Positions 29,153-39,113 are shown, counted from the first letter of the stretch. The stretch is DNA of 63,745 nt from Paenibacillus senegalensis JC66 (GCF_000285515.1 NZ_HE610966.1:1-63745), one strand, 5' to 3'. The notes: generated by a model not told the origin, from the sequence alone. Made by a program: numbers and translations.

Positions 29153-30646
29153 TTACTTAAGATTTTCCAAAACTTTTTTCGCTTCCTGCCAATAGTCTTC
29201 CATCTCTTGTAGATCAGTCTGGTCAATTTTTTGGCCTTTTAAACGCAGTTTCCGCTCCATATATTCAAATCTTTGGCGGAATTTGCGATTCGCTGCGCTT
29301 AATGCCTCCTCTGGGTCAATCTTTAGAAAACGCGCCAGATTAACGGCTGAAAACAACAGATCTCCCATCTCTTCACGCTGCTTTTCCTTATGCTGCTGAT
29401 TTATTTCTTGTCTCAGCTCCTGCACTTCTTCCAGCAGCTTGTCCACCACCTGGTCGGCATCATCCCAATCAAAGCCAACTTTGGCAGCCTTCTTTTGCAG
29501 TTTGAACGCCATGTTAAGAGAGGGTAATGCAGGAGGGATTCCGGCCAGAACCGAAAGCTCCTCGAGGTTCTCGCCTTTGCTGCGTTTCTCCTCCTGTTTG
29601 ATCGCATCCCATCTGCCCAGTGCTTCTTCAGCATTGGATGCGGCATGATCACCGAATACATGGGGGTGTCTGCGAACAAGCTTGTCGTTCAAACCTTGGA
29701 TCACATCCCGCACGGTAAACATCCCGGCCTCTTCTTCCATTCGCGCATGCATAAGCACCTGCAGCAGCAAATCTCCAAGCTCTTCACACATCGCTTCCGG
29801 GTCGTTGTTATCTATTGTTTCTATCACTTCATACGTTTCTTCGATGAGATTACTGCGTATGCTGGCGTGAGTCTGTTCCTGATCCCAAGGGCAGCCGCCT
29901 GGACTCCTTAATGCGGCTACAATATCGACTGCCCGTTGAAAGCTGCGATGCCTGAGCTCCTGCTGCTGAACAGCCGGCACCCAAATAATTGAGAGATTCC
30001 CGTATCCCTCCACCCGATCGAGCTCGTATAACGGGACTTGGAGAATGACTTCTTCTCCGCGAACTCCCAGGGCATGCCCTATGTATACCGGATAATCATC
30101 AGGATACCATTCCATTAATGCCAATTTTGCATCCGAAGCGGTAAATGAATCATATACCTGGGCGATCAATGTATGCAAAGCGGGATTGATCTGCTCCATA
30201 ATCAGGTCGGTTCCATCCAGCAGTTGAAACCCGTCTATAGGGTCAAACCCAAACTTAAGGAAAGCCTGATCAAGAAAGCTTTCTCCTCCCAAACAGTTGA
30301 TCTCGACACCCGCTTCCCGCCCCTTCTGCTCAAGGAGCCGCGTAGTTCTCTCGGCAACAGAAGGGTGTCCCGGAACGGCATAGACAATCGGCCCATCCGC
30401 TTGTCCGGCTGCTTGGATCAGACGGGAGGCAATCTCCTCATAAACCTCATCAAAGGAATCTTTTTCCTCGTATATAGAATCAAAGGATTGAAAGAGAACT
30501 CCGTTTTCCTTCAAAAATTTAACAACGGGATGATGCTCCGTCCGCAAATAAACAATCGCTGCTTGGCGGATTAGATTCCAGCTTCCCAATGTGAGCTGAT
30601 TTTCGTCGCCTGTTCCTAAACCAACTACGGTAATGGCTGCAGACAT
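29153..30646 (-). CDS. mazG: tetrapyrrole methylase-like/MazG pyrophosphohydrolase fusion (YabN)
   Basis: 497 residues. The N-terminal third (1-220) is a SAM-dependent tetrapyrrole methylase fold (AITVVGLGTGDENQLTLG, YAVPGHPSVAE). The rest holds two MazG domains (about 245-370 and 390-490) with the Mg-binding ExxE motifs EETYEVIETID / EELGDLLLQV and EEVQELRQE / EEMGDLLFSAV. MazG hydrolyses NTPs to NMP and PPi and probably cleans aberrant nucleotides. ATG 30646 after GGGAGG. Confidence 0.93.
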   Translation of the reverse strand: MSAAITVVGLGTGDENQLTLGSWNLIRQAAIVYLRTEHHPVVKFLKENGVLFQSFDSIYEEKDSFDEVYEEIASRLIQAAGQADGPIVYAVPGHPSVAERTTRLLEQKGREAGVEINCLGGESFLDQAFLKFGFDPIDGFQLLDGTDLIMEQINPALHTLIAQVYDSFTASDAKLALMEWYPDDYPVYIGHALGVRGEEVILQVPLYELDRVEGYGNLSIIWVPAVQQQELRHRSFQRAVDIVAALRSPGGCPWDQEQTHASIRSNLIEETYEVIETIDNNDPEAMCEELGDLLLQVLMHARMEEEAGMFTVRDVIQGLNDKLVRRHPHVFGDHAASNAEEALGRWDAIKQEEKRSKGENLEELSVLAGIPPALPSLNMAFKLQKKAAKVGFDWDDADQVVDKLLEEVQELRQEINQQHKEKQREEMGDLLFSAVNLARFLKIDPEEALSAANRKFRQRFEYMERKLRLKGQKIDQTDLQEMEDYWQEAKKVLENLK

Positions 30647-30681
30647 ACGCTGCCCCTCCCTTCATAATACATAACCACTAT

Positions 30682-32379
30682 TTATTTGATGAAACGGAGT
30701 TTCTTTAATAGCCTCCCGATTTTTCTCCCTGCACCGGGTACATGCTCCAATTGCTCCGCTTGCAGGTCTCGCCCTCTAAACAAAACAACAGCATATACGA
30801 GTATCCCGGTGATAACAGCTAATAGGGCAACTATTGTATAGTAGCCACGGTAGGGAAAGAAGGACCCTGCGATGGACAAAAGACCTTGGGAGAGCAGGAG
30901 TATAACAGCAACGGCCCCACACATAGCTGCTGACGCCAATAACGCTTGGGAATGAGCTTTTAAGGACCAGGCCATTCCTATTCCATGCTTGTGCAAGGCT
31001 AACAAATTAAGCCCGCACGCAGCTGCATAAGCGGCTACAGCCGCCAATGCCCCGCCGTGAATCCCCCATACGGGCACGAGGACGAGGTTCAGGCCGATTT
31101 TTACGACCGCAGCTATTAATAAATGATACATCGGCTTTCGGAGGTCCCCAATCCCCTGGAGAATCGCAGAGGAGACGATATGCACGGTGCTAAACAGCGC
31201 CACAAAAGCGAGAATGGCTATCACTTCCCAGCCTTCCCCGTTCCTGTAGAACATAATATTCAAAGGAAACGAAGTGAGAGCAAGCCCTAAAGAGGCTGCC
31301 AGGCCTAACCACCACGTGAATTGGATCGATTGCACTGAATGCTGGCGTATGGACATCCAGTCTTCACGCACGCGAGCTTGAGCTATAGCTGGAACCAAGG
31401 CTGTTGACATCGAGCCGGCAACCAGTGTAATGAGCTGAATAAGCGGCATCCCATGATGATACAGACCAAATTGATATAGCGCTGCCGACTCATTGTTACC
31501 CTCATTCATTAACAACCGGGGCAAAGTAAACGTATCTACCAAAGTAAGCAAGGGAACCACCAACGAGCCCAGGCTGATTGGCACAGCATATCGGAGAAAA
31601 CGATACACAACAGATAGCATTGGCTCAGGCGCTACCGCCTTATGCTTGTCAGCGGCTTTCTTCATTGTCCTCCCGGCAAATGGGATCTCTTCCATCCGGT
31701 TCTCTGCTTTCTTGCCAGCGGCAGCGTGCTTCACCCAATAGACCAGCAAAAAAAGAAGTCCGGCCAGAGCGCCCGTTACTGAACCAAAAGTCGCGCCGGC
31801 GGCAATCCATTCATCGCCAGCTCCCCAATGCAGCAAAAGGAGCAGCAGAAGCACCATCGTGAACACCCGGACAAGCTGTTCAATAACTTGTGACAAAGCC
31901 GACGGCACCATGTTCTTGTGTCCTTGGAAATAACCCCGCAGAGCAGCCATTACGGGAACAAATAATAGCGCCGCAGCTATACTTCGAATCGCGGGTTCTG
32001 TTTGGGCTATCCCGATCCAGGACGCGATCCGGCCTGCACCAAAATAAAGAAGGATGAAAAATAAGAACCCGCTTGCAAATAATACAACGCAAGCAATACG
32101 CAGCAGTCTGCTCGCATGCCAAGTACGACCGAGCGCAAGCTCCTCGGACACAAATTTGGAGACTGCGGCAGGTATGCCTGCTGTAGCTAAAGTCAGCAGA
32201 AGAATATAAAGCGGATAAACCGCATTATAAATACCAAAGACCCCGTCCCCGGCTAAATTTTGCAAAGGAATCTTCTGCAGCGTCCCCAGCAGCTTGGAGA
32301 TCGCCGCAGCAGCACCGAGTATGGCCGCTCCCTCAAGCAGCCCGCTGCCAGTTGACCGACGGATCCCTCGATTGTCCAT
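30682..32379 (-). CDS. MOP-superfamily lipid flippase (SpoVB/MurJ-like, YabM)
   Basis: 565-residue polytopic protein with about 14 membrane segments, beginning GLLEGAAILGAAAAISKLLG, the polysaccharide/lipid II flippase family that includes SpoVB and MurJ. Substrate not determinable from sequence. Start is uncertain: ATG 32394 touches a GAGGGA, while ATG 32379 (MDNRGIRR) follows GGCGGGA by 6 nt and is listed. Located after spoVT as yabM is in B. subtilis. Confidence 0.87.
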   Translation of the reverse strand: MDNRGIRRSTGSGLLEGAAILGAAAAISKLLGTLQKIPLQNLAGDGVFGIYNAVYPLYILLLTLATAGIPAAVSKFVSEELALGRTWHASRLLRIACVVLFASGFLFFILLYFGAGRIASWIGIAQTEPAIRSIAAALLFVPVMAALRGYFQGHKNMVPSALSQVIEQLVRVFTMVLLLLLLLHWGAGDEWIAAGATFGSVTGALAGLLFLLVYWVKHAAAGKKAENRMEEIPFAGRTMKKAADKHKAVAPEPMLSVVYRFLRYAVPISLGSLVVPLLTLVDTFTLPRLLMNEGNNESAALYQFGLYHHGMPLIQLITLVAGSMSTALVPAIAQARVREDWMSIRQHSVQSIQFTWWLGLAASLGLALTSFPLNIMFYRNGEGWEVIAILAFVALFSTVHIVSSAILQGIGDLRKPMYHLLIAAVVKIGLNLVLVPVWGIHGGALAAVAAYAAACGLNLLALHKHGIGMAWSLKAHSQALLASAAMCGAVAVILLLSQGLLSIAGSFFPYRGYYTIVALLAVITGILVYAVVLFRGRDLQAEQLEHVPGAGRKIGRLLKKLRFIK

Positions 32380-32469
32380 GCGCTTTCCCGCCATTCCCTC
32401 TAAAACAGATTCCCTTATTATACCTTAAAGCGCTGCTAATTGAAAAATCAACGGAAGGCTATAAAAAAA

Positions 32470-32513
32470 CCTCCTGTTACCAAAGAGCATCAAGCCCTGA
32501 GGACAGAAGGAGG
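32470..32513 (-). terminator. intrinsic terminator of spoVT
   Basis: Interrupted stem CCTCC..CTGT / ACAGGAGG with a long loop, followed on the minus strand by seven T residues; 13 nt past the spoVT stop. Confidence 0.7.
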
Positions 32514-32526
32514 GAAAGCAAGGTTA

Positions 32527-33069
32527 TTATTGTTCCATTTGCTTGGCCAGAAAAGTTGCTGCGGTTTCCGCCATTTTCAATTCCATTTGGCTCATCTTGC
32601 CGGATTCTTCCCGGCTTGTCAAAATGACAGCCCCGATCGGATCCCCACCAGCAATAATTGGGGCAATTACATACGAAGAATAGTTCTCCTTCATATCTTT
32701 GCAAATTTCGTATGAGCCTGAGTTTGTTTCCAATACCGACTTGCGATTCTCCATGCAGCTTTCTACGATAGAGCCGATGGATTTCTCCAGGAAATCTTTT
32801 TTAGGCGCTCCCGACACTGCAATCAGGGTATCACGGTCTGAAATAAACACAATGTGATTGGTGCTTTCATACAATGATTCCGCATATTCTTTAGCAAAGT
32901 CACCTAATTCGCCAATTGGGGAATATTTTTTCAGAATCACTTCCCCATCACGATCCACAAAAATTTCCAACGGGTCTCCTTCACGGATTCTTAAGGTTCT
33001 GCGAATCTCTTTAGGAATGACCACCCTACCCAAATCGTCTATCCGACGTACTATTCCAGTTGCTTTCAT
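32527..33069 (-). CDS. spoVT: stage V sporulation regulator SpoVT
   Basis: AbrB-type swapped-hairpin DNA-binding domain (1-50, MKATGIVRRIDDLGRVVIPK) joined to a C-terminal GAF domain (60-178). Modulates forespore sigma-G genes, both up and down. 180 residues, close to the B. subtilis protein. ATG 33069; upstream GAGAGG is somewhat distant (13 nt). Own sigma-G-like promoter and terminator. Confidence 0.96.
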   Translation of the reverse strand: MKATGIVRRIDDLGRVVIPKEIRRTLRIREGDPLEIFVDRDGEVILKKYSPIGELGDFAKEYAESLYESTNHIVFISDRDTLIAVSGAPKKDFLEKSIGSIVESCMENRKSVLETNSGSYEICKDMKENYSSYVIAPIIAGGDPIGAVILTSREESGKMSQMELKMAETAATFLAKQMEQ

Positions 33070-33131
33070 GCTTCTTTCGATGCCTCTCTTTCTTAGATGA
33101 AATCAATTCATGTAGAGCAGAAGTGTATTTA

Positions 33132-33162
33132 AAGTATTGTTCCATTTCCATAATCTTATACA
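33132..33162 (-). promoter_or_regulatory. sigma-G-like promoter of spoVT
   Basis: Minus-strand TGTATA (33157-33162), 18-bp spacer, AATACTT (33132-33138), versus sigma-G consensus TGAATA and CATACTA. spoVT is sigma-G-dependent in B. subtilis. Confidence 0.5.
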
Positions 33163-33202
33163 TTTTCCGGTTCTAACTTTTTATTAACTTTACAGAAAAA
33201 AA

Positions 33203-33224
33203 GCACCCGCTGTTCAGCGAGTGC
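33203..33224 (-). terminator. intrinsic terminator of the mfd-prsA transcript
   Basis: Minus-strand GCACTCGCTG / CAGCGGGTGC stem followed by TTTTTTT, 59 nt after the foldase stop codon. Confidence 0.85.
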
Positions 33225-33282
33225 ATAACAAATCCCAAAAAAGCTTTTTATTTACTGCCCAAGGTTAAGATACGGGGCCATT

Positions 33283-34395
33283 TTAGGATGCAGGCGGCTG
33301 CTCCCCTTCTCCTTCACCTTCTCCGTCCCCTTCCTCTTGAGGAGTGTTTTCTGACCCGTCCTCAGGAGTACCTTCCGGCGATTCTTCCGGAGTTGGTTCC
33401 GGTTGAGGAAGGAAGGTTTCAAAATTGTAATTACTAAGTTCTTCCGAAATAAATTGAGCAATCTTCTCGGAAGCGATCGTATCGCGAATCGGCTCTCTCA
33501 CCTCATCCAGCGGCTGAGGATTGCGCGCACTTACCTTCATAATGTGGTAGCCGTGCTGAGTTTCGATCGGCTCACTTATTGTATCAATAGGCAGCTCTTG
33601 GGCAGCCTGCTTGAATTCGGGAACCCACATGCTTTGGCCAAGCACTTCATTCTCATAAGTTCCGCCATTATCCTTGGAGCCGCCATCATCTGAGTATTGC
33701 TTGGCAATCTCACCGAAGTCTGCTCCGCCGTCCAGCTTCTCTTTTACTTCATTTGCCCGCTCCAGCGCTTCTTCTTTCGTGCGCAGGTCGGAGCCATCCT
33801 GATTTTTCAAAGCAATGAGGACATGGCTAACCGTAACAACATCAAGAACATTTTGCTCGTTCAGATCATCATAGTATGCCTGGATTTCCTCGTCAGTAAC
33901 TTTGCTCTCGAGGTCAGTCATAACTACGAAGCTTTTTTGGATATAACTGCGAATATCTTCTTCTGTTATCCCGAAAGTTTCCAGCTGCTCTTCAAAAGCA
34001 TTCTCCCCGCCTTGTGCGGTTAGAATGGTGCGGATGTCTTCAAGCTGCTTATTTACCTCTTCATCCGCTCCTTCTTTGCTCTCTTCACCGGCCTGTCCAT
34101 ACATAAGCTCCAAAGCAACCATCTGCTGCAGGATATATTCCTGGAATTCCGGCAGATCTCTTACCGATGCAAATTGAGCATTAAAAAAACTAACTGTGTC
34201 AATAAATTTGTCGAACTCCGCCTTTGTAACCGAACCCCCTTCGTAGCTGGCTACCACATCACCAGGCGCAGTCTGCTCACCCGGTTCTTCTCCGCCTTCG
34301 TTCTTATTTCCGCAAGCCGCAAGCAATACCAGTACAAGCAGTAATGCAAGGCTTGATAAAAACAAGCGCGCACGACGTTGTCTATTTTGCAACAT
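33283..34395 (-). CDS. PrsA-like peptidyl-prolyl isomerase lipoprotein
   Basis: 370 residues: lipoprotein signal peptide with lipobox LLAAC (cysteine at 28), SurA-like N-terminal region, parvulin PpiC domain (about 185-290: TVSHVLIALKNQDGSD ... GGTYENEVLGQSMWVPEF ... IETQHGYHIMKV) and a Pro/Glu/Gly-rich tail. Predicted extracellular folding factor on the membrane surface. ATG overlaps the end of mfd by 14 nt, so it is cotranscribed with the repair helicase. It is distinct from the anchored parvulin at 10635-11573. Confidence 0.9.
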   Translation of the reverse strand: MLQNRQRRARLFLSSLALLLVLVLLAACGNKNEGGEEPGEQTAPGDVVASYEGGSVTKAEFDKFIDTVSFFNAQFASVRDLPEFQEYILQQMVALELMYGQAGEESKEGADEEVNKQLEDIRTILTAQGGENAFEEQLETFGITEEDIRSYIQKSFVVMTDLESKVTDEEIQAYYDDLNEQNVLDVVTVSHVLIALKNQDGSDLRTKEEALERANEVKEKLDGGADFGEIAKQYSDDGGSKDNGGTYENEVLGQSMWVPEFKQAAQELPIDTISEPIETQHGYHIMKVSARNPQPLDEVREPIRDTIASEKIAQFISEELSNYNFETFLPQPEPTPEESPEGTPEDGSENTPQEEGDGEGEGEGEQPPAS

Positions 34396-37300
34396 TCTGC
34401 AATTCTCCCTTCTGTTTAAAGGCTTCCTTGTATTGTACCAAAAATCGATCGACCAAAGCTATCGCTTGATCAGGTTGAAGCCCTTTGCCTTTAATCACCA
34501 CTTCAATTTGAGCACCGGGATTAACTTTTAGACGCCCGTCAAAACGAGAAGCAAGCGCTACTAGCTTCTTCCCTTCCAGGACTGTATTCTGACTCTTATC
34601 CATCCTCAGGATGAAGTCGTCTCCGCGCTGAGTAATCGACTCTATTTTATACAGAGAGCCGTATACCTTGAAGCGGGCAACAGCCAGCAAGTTATCGACA
34701 GCCTGAGGCAGGTCGCCAAAGCGGTCCACCAATTCATCATAAAGCTCTGATGCATCTTCGAGTGTGGTGATATTGGCTACCTTTTTGTATATTTCTATCT
34801 TCTGTATACTGTCATAAATATAGTCGGAAGGCAAGTAAGCATCCAAATGTAAATCGAGTTTCGTATTCCACTGCTCTGCTTGTTCTACCGGTTCTCCGCC
34901 CATTTCTTTCTTTTTCTTAGCTATTTCCTCTGCCAGCATTTGAGAATACAAATCAAAGCCCACAGAGGCAATAAACCCATGCTGCTCCGCCCCGAGCAAG
35001 TTCCCCGCACCACGGATAGACAAGTCTCTCATTGCGATTTTGAAGCCTGAGCCTAATTCCGTGAATTCCTTGATCGCCTGCAGCCTTTTTTCTGCCACTT
35101 CGCTTAATACTTTATCCCTTTGATAAGTGAAATAAGCATAAGCAATCCGGTTCGAGCGGCCTACTCTTCCTCTAAGCTGATACAGCTGGGAGAGCCCCAT
35201 TTTGTCGGCGTCATGGACAATAAGCGTGTTGACATTCGGGATGTCGACACCTGTCTCAATTATGCTTGTGCTAACGAGCACGTCGTATTCGCCATCGAGA
35301 AAGTCCAGAATGGTCCTTTCCAGTTCCTGCTCCGACATTTGACCATGAGCCACAGCGACTCGCGCCTCCGGTACGAGCATAGAGATTTGCTCGGCCATTT
35401 GCTGAATACCCTGGACACGGTTGTACAGATAATACACCTGTCCCTCACGCGAGAGCTCACGCTCTATCGCTTCCCGGATCAGTACCTGGCTATGCTCAAC
35501 AACATAGGTTTGCACGGGAAACCGATTTTCCGGCGGGGTCTCGATGACCGATAAATCTCTAACTCCCAGCATCGACATATGAAGTGTGCGGGGAATCGGT
35601 GTAGCCGTCAGGGTTAATACGTCTACATTTGTTTTCAAGCGTTTTAACTTCTCTTTATGGGAAACGCCAAAGCGCTGCTCCTCATCAACAATCAGCAGCC
35701 CCAAATCCTTAAACTGAACGTCCGCAGATAAAATCCGGTGTGTTCCGATAACGATATCTACAGAGCCGTTTTTAATGCCTTTAATCGCTTCGTTCTGTTC
35801 TTTGCGTGACCGGAAGCGGCTGAGCACCTGAATATTGAAGGGATAATCAGAGAAACGCTCCTTGAACGTCTCGTAATGCTGCTGCGCCAAGATCGTAGTC
35901 GGCACCAGCACTGCAACCTGTTTGCCATCAATCGCTGCTTTAAATGCTGCACGAATGGCAACTTCCGTTTTACCGTAGCCCACATCCCCACATAGCAAAC
36001 GGTCCATTGGATAGGCTTTCTCCATATCCTTCTTAATTTCTTCAATGGCCCGCAGCTGGTCAGGTGTTTCATCATACGGAAACAGCCCTTCAAATTCCTG
36101 CTGGTAAGGAGTATCCTTCGTAAAGGGGTAGCCAGGTGTCGATTGTCGGGCGGCATACAGCTGAATCAGTTCATCCGCTATATCCTTTACCGAGGTTCGG
36201 ACTTTGCCTTTGACCCGGTTCCATTCCGTGCCCCCGAGCTTGTATACTTTAGGCTCTTTTTCTTCGGCCCCTACATATTTCTGGATAAGATCGATTTGAT
36301 CGATCGGAACGGATAATTTATCGCCACCAGCATAAAGAATATGCAGATAGTCTTTATGAATTCCGTTAATCTCGAGCGTACCGATGCCCACATATTTGCC
36401 AATGCCGTGATTGACGTGAACTACATAATCCCCGACTTTAAGCTCCTGGTAATTTTTGATTCTCTCGGCATTTTCTATTTTTTTGTCGACCCTGCGCGCC
36501 TTGCGCTGCTTCTGGCTGAACATTTCCCCTTCAGTCAGCACGACCAAATGAATAGACGGCAGCTCAAAGCCGCTCTGCAAGGTGCCATTCAACAGGGTAG
36601 GCTCGTCAATCTTATAGTCATTCAGCACTCTGCGCACGCGCTCCTGCCGTTCCTCACCGTTAGCAAGCAGCATGACCCGGTAGCCGGTTTTTTTCCAACG
36701 CTCCATTTCCGATTTAAGCAAATTCATTTGTCCGTGAAAATTTTGCATGGCCCGGCTCATAAAATTCACAATATTTTGCGGTTGAGCTTGCGGCACCTGT
36801 CTCAAAAACAGTGAAATATACAGCGTGGGTAAAGCTTTGCGTTGAATCAGCTCTTCGTAAGATTTGGATAGCAGCAGTGAAGGCAGGGTTTGGCCATTCT
36901 CGAGCATGCCGGTTACCCATTCGGCCTCATCTTTTTCCAGCTGTTTGGCCGTTTCCAGCAATCGGGCAGGCTCATCCAAAACGAGAAGCGCCTGATCCCC
37001 GATATAATCCAGCAGTGTATGCTGCTCCGGGTAAAGTAGCGAGATATATTTGTATAACCCTGGAAAAAACACCCGCTCACGCAGCTTTTCAATTTCGCCG
37101 CGTATTTCTTCATCCAGCCTTTGCTTGGCTTGGCGGTCCGTCATTTTGCCTAGCTGCTCCTGAAGAAGATCATAGGCTTTTTCTGCGGCATATTGAAAGC
37201 GCTTTCCCTCGGCGATAATCTCTTTGGAAGGGGGAATCATTATTGTGTTCTTCTTATCTATAGAGCGCTGATTGACTACATCAAATGTCCGGATGGAATC

Positions 37301-37903
37301 GACTTCTACGTCAAACAGCTCAATTCGGTAGGGTTCCGCCGAGGGCAGAGGGAAAATATCGATAATTCCTCCGCGTACACTCATTTCTCCCTTTTTCTCA
37401 ACCTGTTCTACCCGTTCATAGCCCAGCTCCGTCATTTCGGTTAAAAAGGAATGCAGATCCAATTCATCCCCAACATTGATCGTGATCTGAGACTTCGCGA
37501 ATACGGTTTTCTCGGGGAGCAGTTTCCGCAGACCCGCATAAGGGGTAACCAATATTCCATGAAAACCTGACGAAAGTCGGGTTAAGACATCAATTCTTTG
37601 GGCCAAAGTTTCCGGACTGGAGACGGCTGCCTCTGCTGCAAAAAGCTCTTGCGCGGGGAGCAGCATAACCTCATCCTCATTCATAAACTCCAGCAAATCT
37701 TCCACTATTTTTTGTGCCGAAAACATATTATGAGTAACAATAATGATCGGCTGTTGTAATTCAGCGGCTAATGCGGCTAACATGACCTGGCGGGAAGATC
37801 CGGCCAGCCCGGCAATGAGCTGTTCCCTCATTCCAGAGCGGATTCCGGAAACCACCGACTGGAAGTCAGCATCCTCTGAAAAAGCTTGAATTAGCGACCG
37901 CAA
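34382..37903 (-). CDS. mfd: transcription-repair coupling factor
   Basis: Removes stalled RNA polymerase and recruits UvrA. 1173 residues: UvrB-like N-terminal module, RNA polymerase interacting (CarD-like) domain around 500-580 (GDYVVHVNHGIGKYVGIG), RecG-like translocase with Walker A CGDVGYGKTEVA, DEEQRFG box and TATPIPRTLHMSM, and the C-terminal TRCF domain. The open frame starts earlier, but a TTG at 37903, 8 nt after AGGAG, gives LRSLIQAFSEDADFQSV, matching the family N-terminus. Confidence 0.97.
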   Translation of the reverse strand: MRSLIQAFSEDADFQSVVSGIRSGMREQLIAGLAGSSRQVMLAALAAELQQPIIIVTHNMFSAQKIVEDLLEFMNEDEVMLLPAQELFAAEAAVSSPETLAQRIDVLTRLSSGFHGILVTPYAGLRKLLPEKTVFAKSQITINVGDELDLHSFLTEMTELGYERVEQVEKKGEMSVRGGIIDIFPLPSAEPYRIELFDVEVDSIRTFDVVNQRSIDKKNTIMIPPSKEIIAEGKRFQYAAEKAYDLLQEQLGKMTDRQAKQRLDEEIRGEIEKLRERVFFPGLYKYISLLYPEQHTLLDYIGDQALLVLDEPARLLETAKQLEKDEAEWVTGMLENGQTLPSLLLSKSYEELIQRKALPTLYISLFLRQVPQAQPQNIVNFMSRAMQNFHGQMNLLKSEMERWKKTGYRVMLLANGEERQERVRRVLNDYKIDEPTLLNGTLQSGFELPSIHLVVLTEGEMFSQKQRKARRVDKKIENAERIKNYQELKVGDYVVHVNHGIGKYVGIGTLEINGIHKDYLHILYAGGDKLSVPIDQIDLIQKYVGAEEKEPKVYKLGGTEWNRVKGKVRTSVKDIADELIQLYAARQSTPGYPFTKDTPYQQEFEGLFPYDETPDQLRAIEEIKKDMEKAYPMDRLLCGDVGYGKTEVAIRAAFKAAIDGKQVAVLVPTTILAQQHYETFKERFSDYPFNIQVLSRFRSRKEQNEAIKGIKNGSVDIVIGTHRILSADVQFKDLGLLIVDEEQRFGVSHKEKLKRLKTNVDVLTLTATPIPRTLHMSMLGVRDLSVIETPPENRFPVQTYVVEHSQVLIREAIERELSREGQVYYLYNRVQGIQQMAEQISMLVPEARVAVAHGQMSEQELERTILDFLDGEYDVLVSTSIIETGVDIPNVNTLIVHDADKMGLSQLYQLRGRVGRSNRIAYAYFTYQRDKVLSEVAEKRLQAIKEFTELGSGFKIAMRDLSIRGAGNLLGAEQHGFIASVGFDLYSQMLAEEIAKKKKEMGGEPVEQAEQWNTKLDLHLDAYLPSDYIYDSIQKIEIYKKVANITTLEDASELYDELVDRFGDLPQAVDNLLAVARFKVYGSLYKIESITQRGDDFILRMDKSQNTVLEGKKLVALASRFDGRLKVNPGAQIEVVIKGKGLQPDQAIALVDRFLVQYKEAFKQKGELQNVAK

Positions 37904-37934
37904 TGAATTCACTCCTCTCAACCATCAAAAAGAA

Positions 37935-37956
37935 GCCTCGGCAAAACAGCCAAGGC
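37935..37956 (-). terminator. terminator-like hairpin between fin and mfd
   Basis: Minus-strand GCCTTGGC / GCCGAGGC stem, 6-nt loop, then TTCTTTTT. It ends only 14 bp before the mfd Shine-Dalgarno, leaving no room for a promoter in between. Confidence 0.75.
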
Positions 37957-37992
37957 CGTAGTATTCTGCTTCCTTGATCCAGTACGCTTCAA

Positions 37993-38223
37993 TTATTGCA
38001 GGGGACTGCCTAGTAAAGATAGCTCAGGATTATGCTCTAATGCTTCTGTGCAATAATCACAGGTAACCTTGACCACAACGTCTCCATTTGGGTTATAGGA
38101 TATTATATCTCTGCGTTCATCGGGGGTCAAGAACTGGAACCCTAATCTTTCCTCACTGACCTGTTGAAGATCAATGCTCCCCACATGACTGCGACAGTGT
38201 CTGCATACGTAAACTACTGACAT
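37993..38223 (-). CDS. fin: anti-sigma factor Fin
   Basis: Forespore inhibitor of sigma-F (and sigma-A) that helps the switch to sigma-G. 76 residues, the same length as B. subtilis Fin, with two zinc-type CxxC pairs (YVCRHCRSHVG and TCDYCTEALEHNP) and LGFQFLTPDERRDIISYNPN between. The frame is open 17 codons further, but ATG 38223 after GGGAGG gives the family start. Located between pth and mfd as yabK in B. subtilis. Confidence 0.95.
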   Translation of the reverse strand: MSVVYVCRHCRSHVGSIDLQQVSEERLGFQFLTPDERRDIISYNPNGDVVVKVTCDYCTEALEHNPELSLLGSPLQ

Positions 38224-38255
38224 ATTTATGCCTCCCGAAATCGTCCTATACCTGA

Positions 38256-38286
38256 CAGTATGCCCTGAATGCATCTGCTTTAAGCA
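38256..38286 (-). promoter_or_regulatory. sigma-F/sigma-G-like promoter of fin
   Basis: Minus-strand TGCTTA (38281-38286), 18-bp spacer, CATACTG (38256-38262), one mismatch from the CATACTA -10. Expected, since fin is a sigma-F/sigma-G gene. Confidence 0.55.
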
Positions 38287-38319
38287 TGGTCAAGCTAGAA
38301 CGCTCGCGGGAAAACTATT

Positions 38320-38886
38320 TCAGCTTTTGTTAAAGGCGGCCATCGTTTGCTCGAAGGTATGCTCCAAATCGTACTTAACCGCTTTTTGAATCTGCTCCAA
38401 CACTTCCGGTAATGATTGAAATTCTTCCTTGCTGAACGGTGAGAGCACGTAATCCGCTATATTATAGCCTGGAGCCGGCCTGGAGATCCCTATGCGAATC
38501 CGGTTGAAGACTTGGGTCCCGGTATGCTGGATAATCGATTTGATGCCGTTATGGCCTCCCGCGCCTCCCTGATAACGCAGCCGGAACTTTCCGAAAGGGG
38601 TATCGAGGTCGTCATATAATACGGTTATGTTCTCGAGCTCAATTTTATAATAGTCCAGAAACGCTCTCAATGATTCGCCTGATAAATTCATATACGTTTG
38701 TGGTTTAATTAACCAAACCTTCGTTCCTCTTACATTGCCTTCGCCTATTAAAGCTTTGCATTTCTTTTGAGAAACGTCTATTCCCCATTCCCTGGCAATC
38801 TGATCTATAGCCATAAAGCCCACATTATGCCTGGTTTTTGCATAAGCAGCACCAGGATTACCCAGGCCAATCAAACACTTCACCAC
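38320..38886 (-). CDS. pth: peptidyl-tRNA hydrolase
   Basis: Recycles peptidyl-tRNA released from stalled ribosomes; called spoVC in B. subtilis. 188 residues with KCLIGLGNPGAAYAKTRHNV (catalytic histidine), KPQTYMNLSGES and RYQGGAGGHNGIKSI. The frame is open upstream, but the plausible start is one of two GTG codons (38886 or 38883) 8-11 nt after GAGG; this yields the family-length protein. Confidence 0.95.
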   Translation of the reverse strand: MVKCLIGLGNPGAAYAKTRHNVGFMAIDQIAREWGIDVSQKKCKALIGEGNVRGTKVWLIKPQTYMNLSGESLRAFLDYYKIELENITVLYDDLDTPFGKFRLRYQGGAGGHNGIKSIIQHTGTQVFNRIRIGISRPAPGYNIADYVLSPFSKEEFQSLPEVLEQIQKAVKYDLEHTFEQTMAAFNKS

Positions 38887-39113
38887 GAACTTCACCTCTT
38901 CATTAGTTCCAGCTAATAAGCGGCTTACTGACAGCTGCCGCCTGTTCATCTAATACGGCTGCACCGTCAGCCCTGCCTGATTCGTGAAATTATCCAAAAT
39001 ATCATGGAACAGAAGCAGCTCTGCCGCTGTCTGTATTATTGTATAGTGATTTAAAAGGAAGATCAAATGCATCCGTCCGGACTTTTGAACGACTAAGGCC
39101 AGGTGATTGTTTT

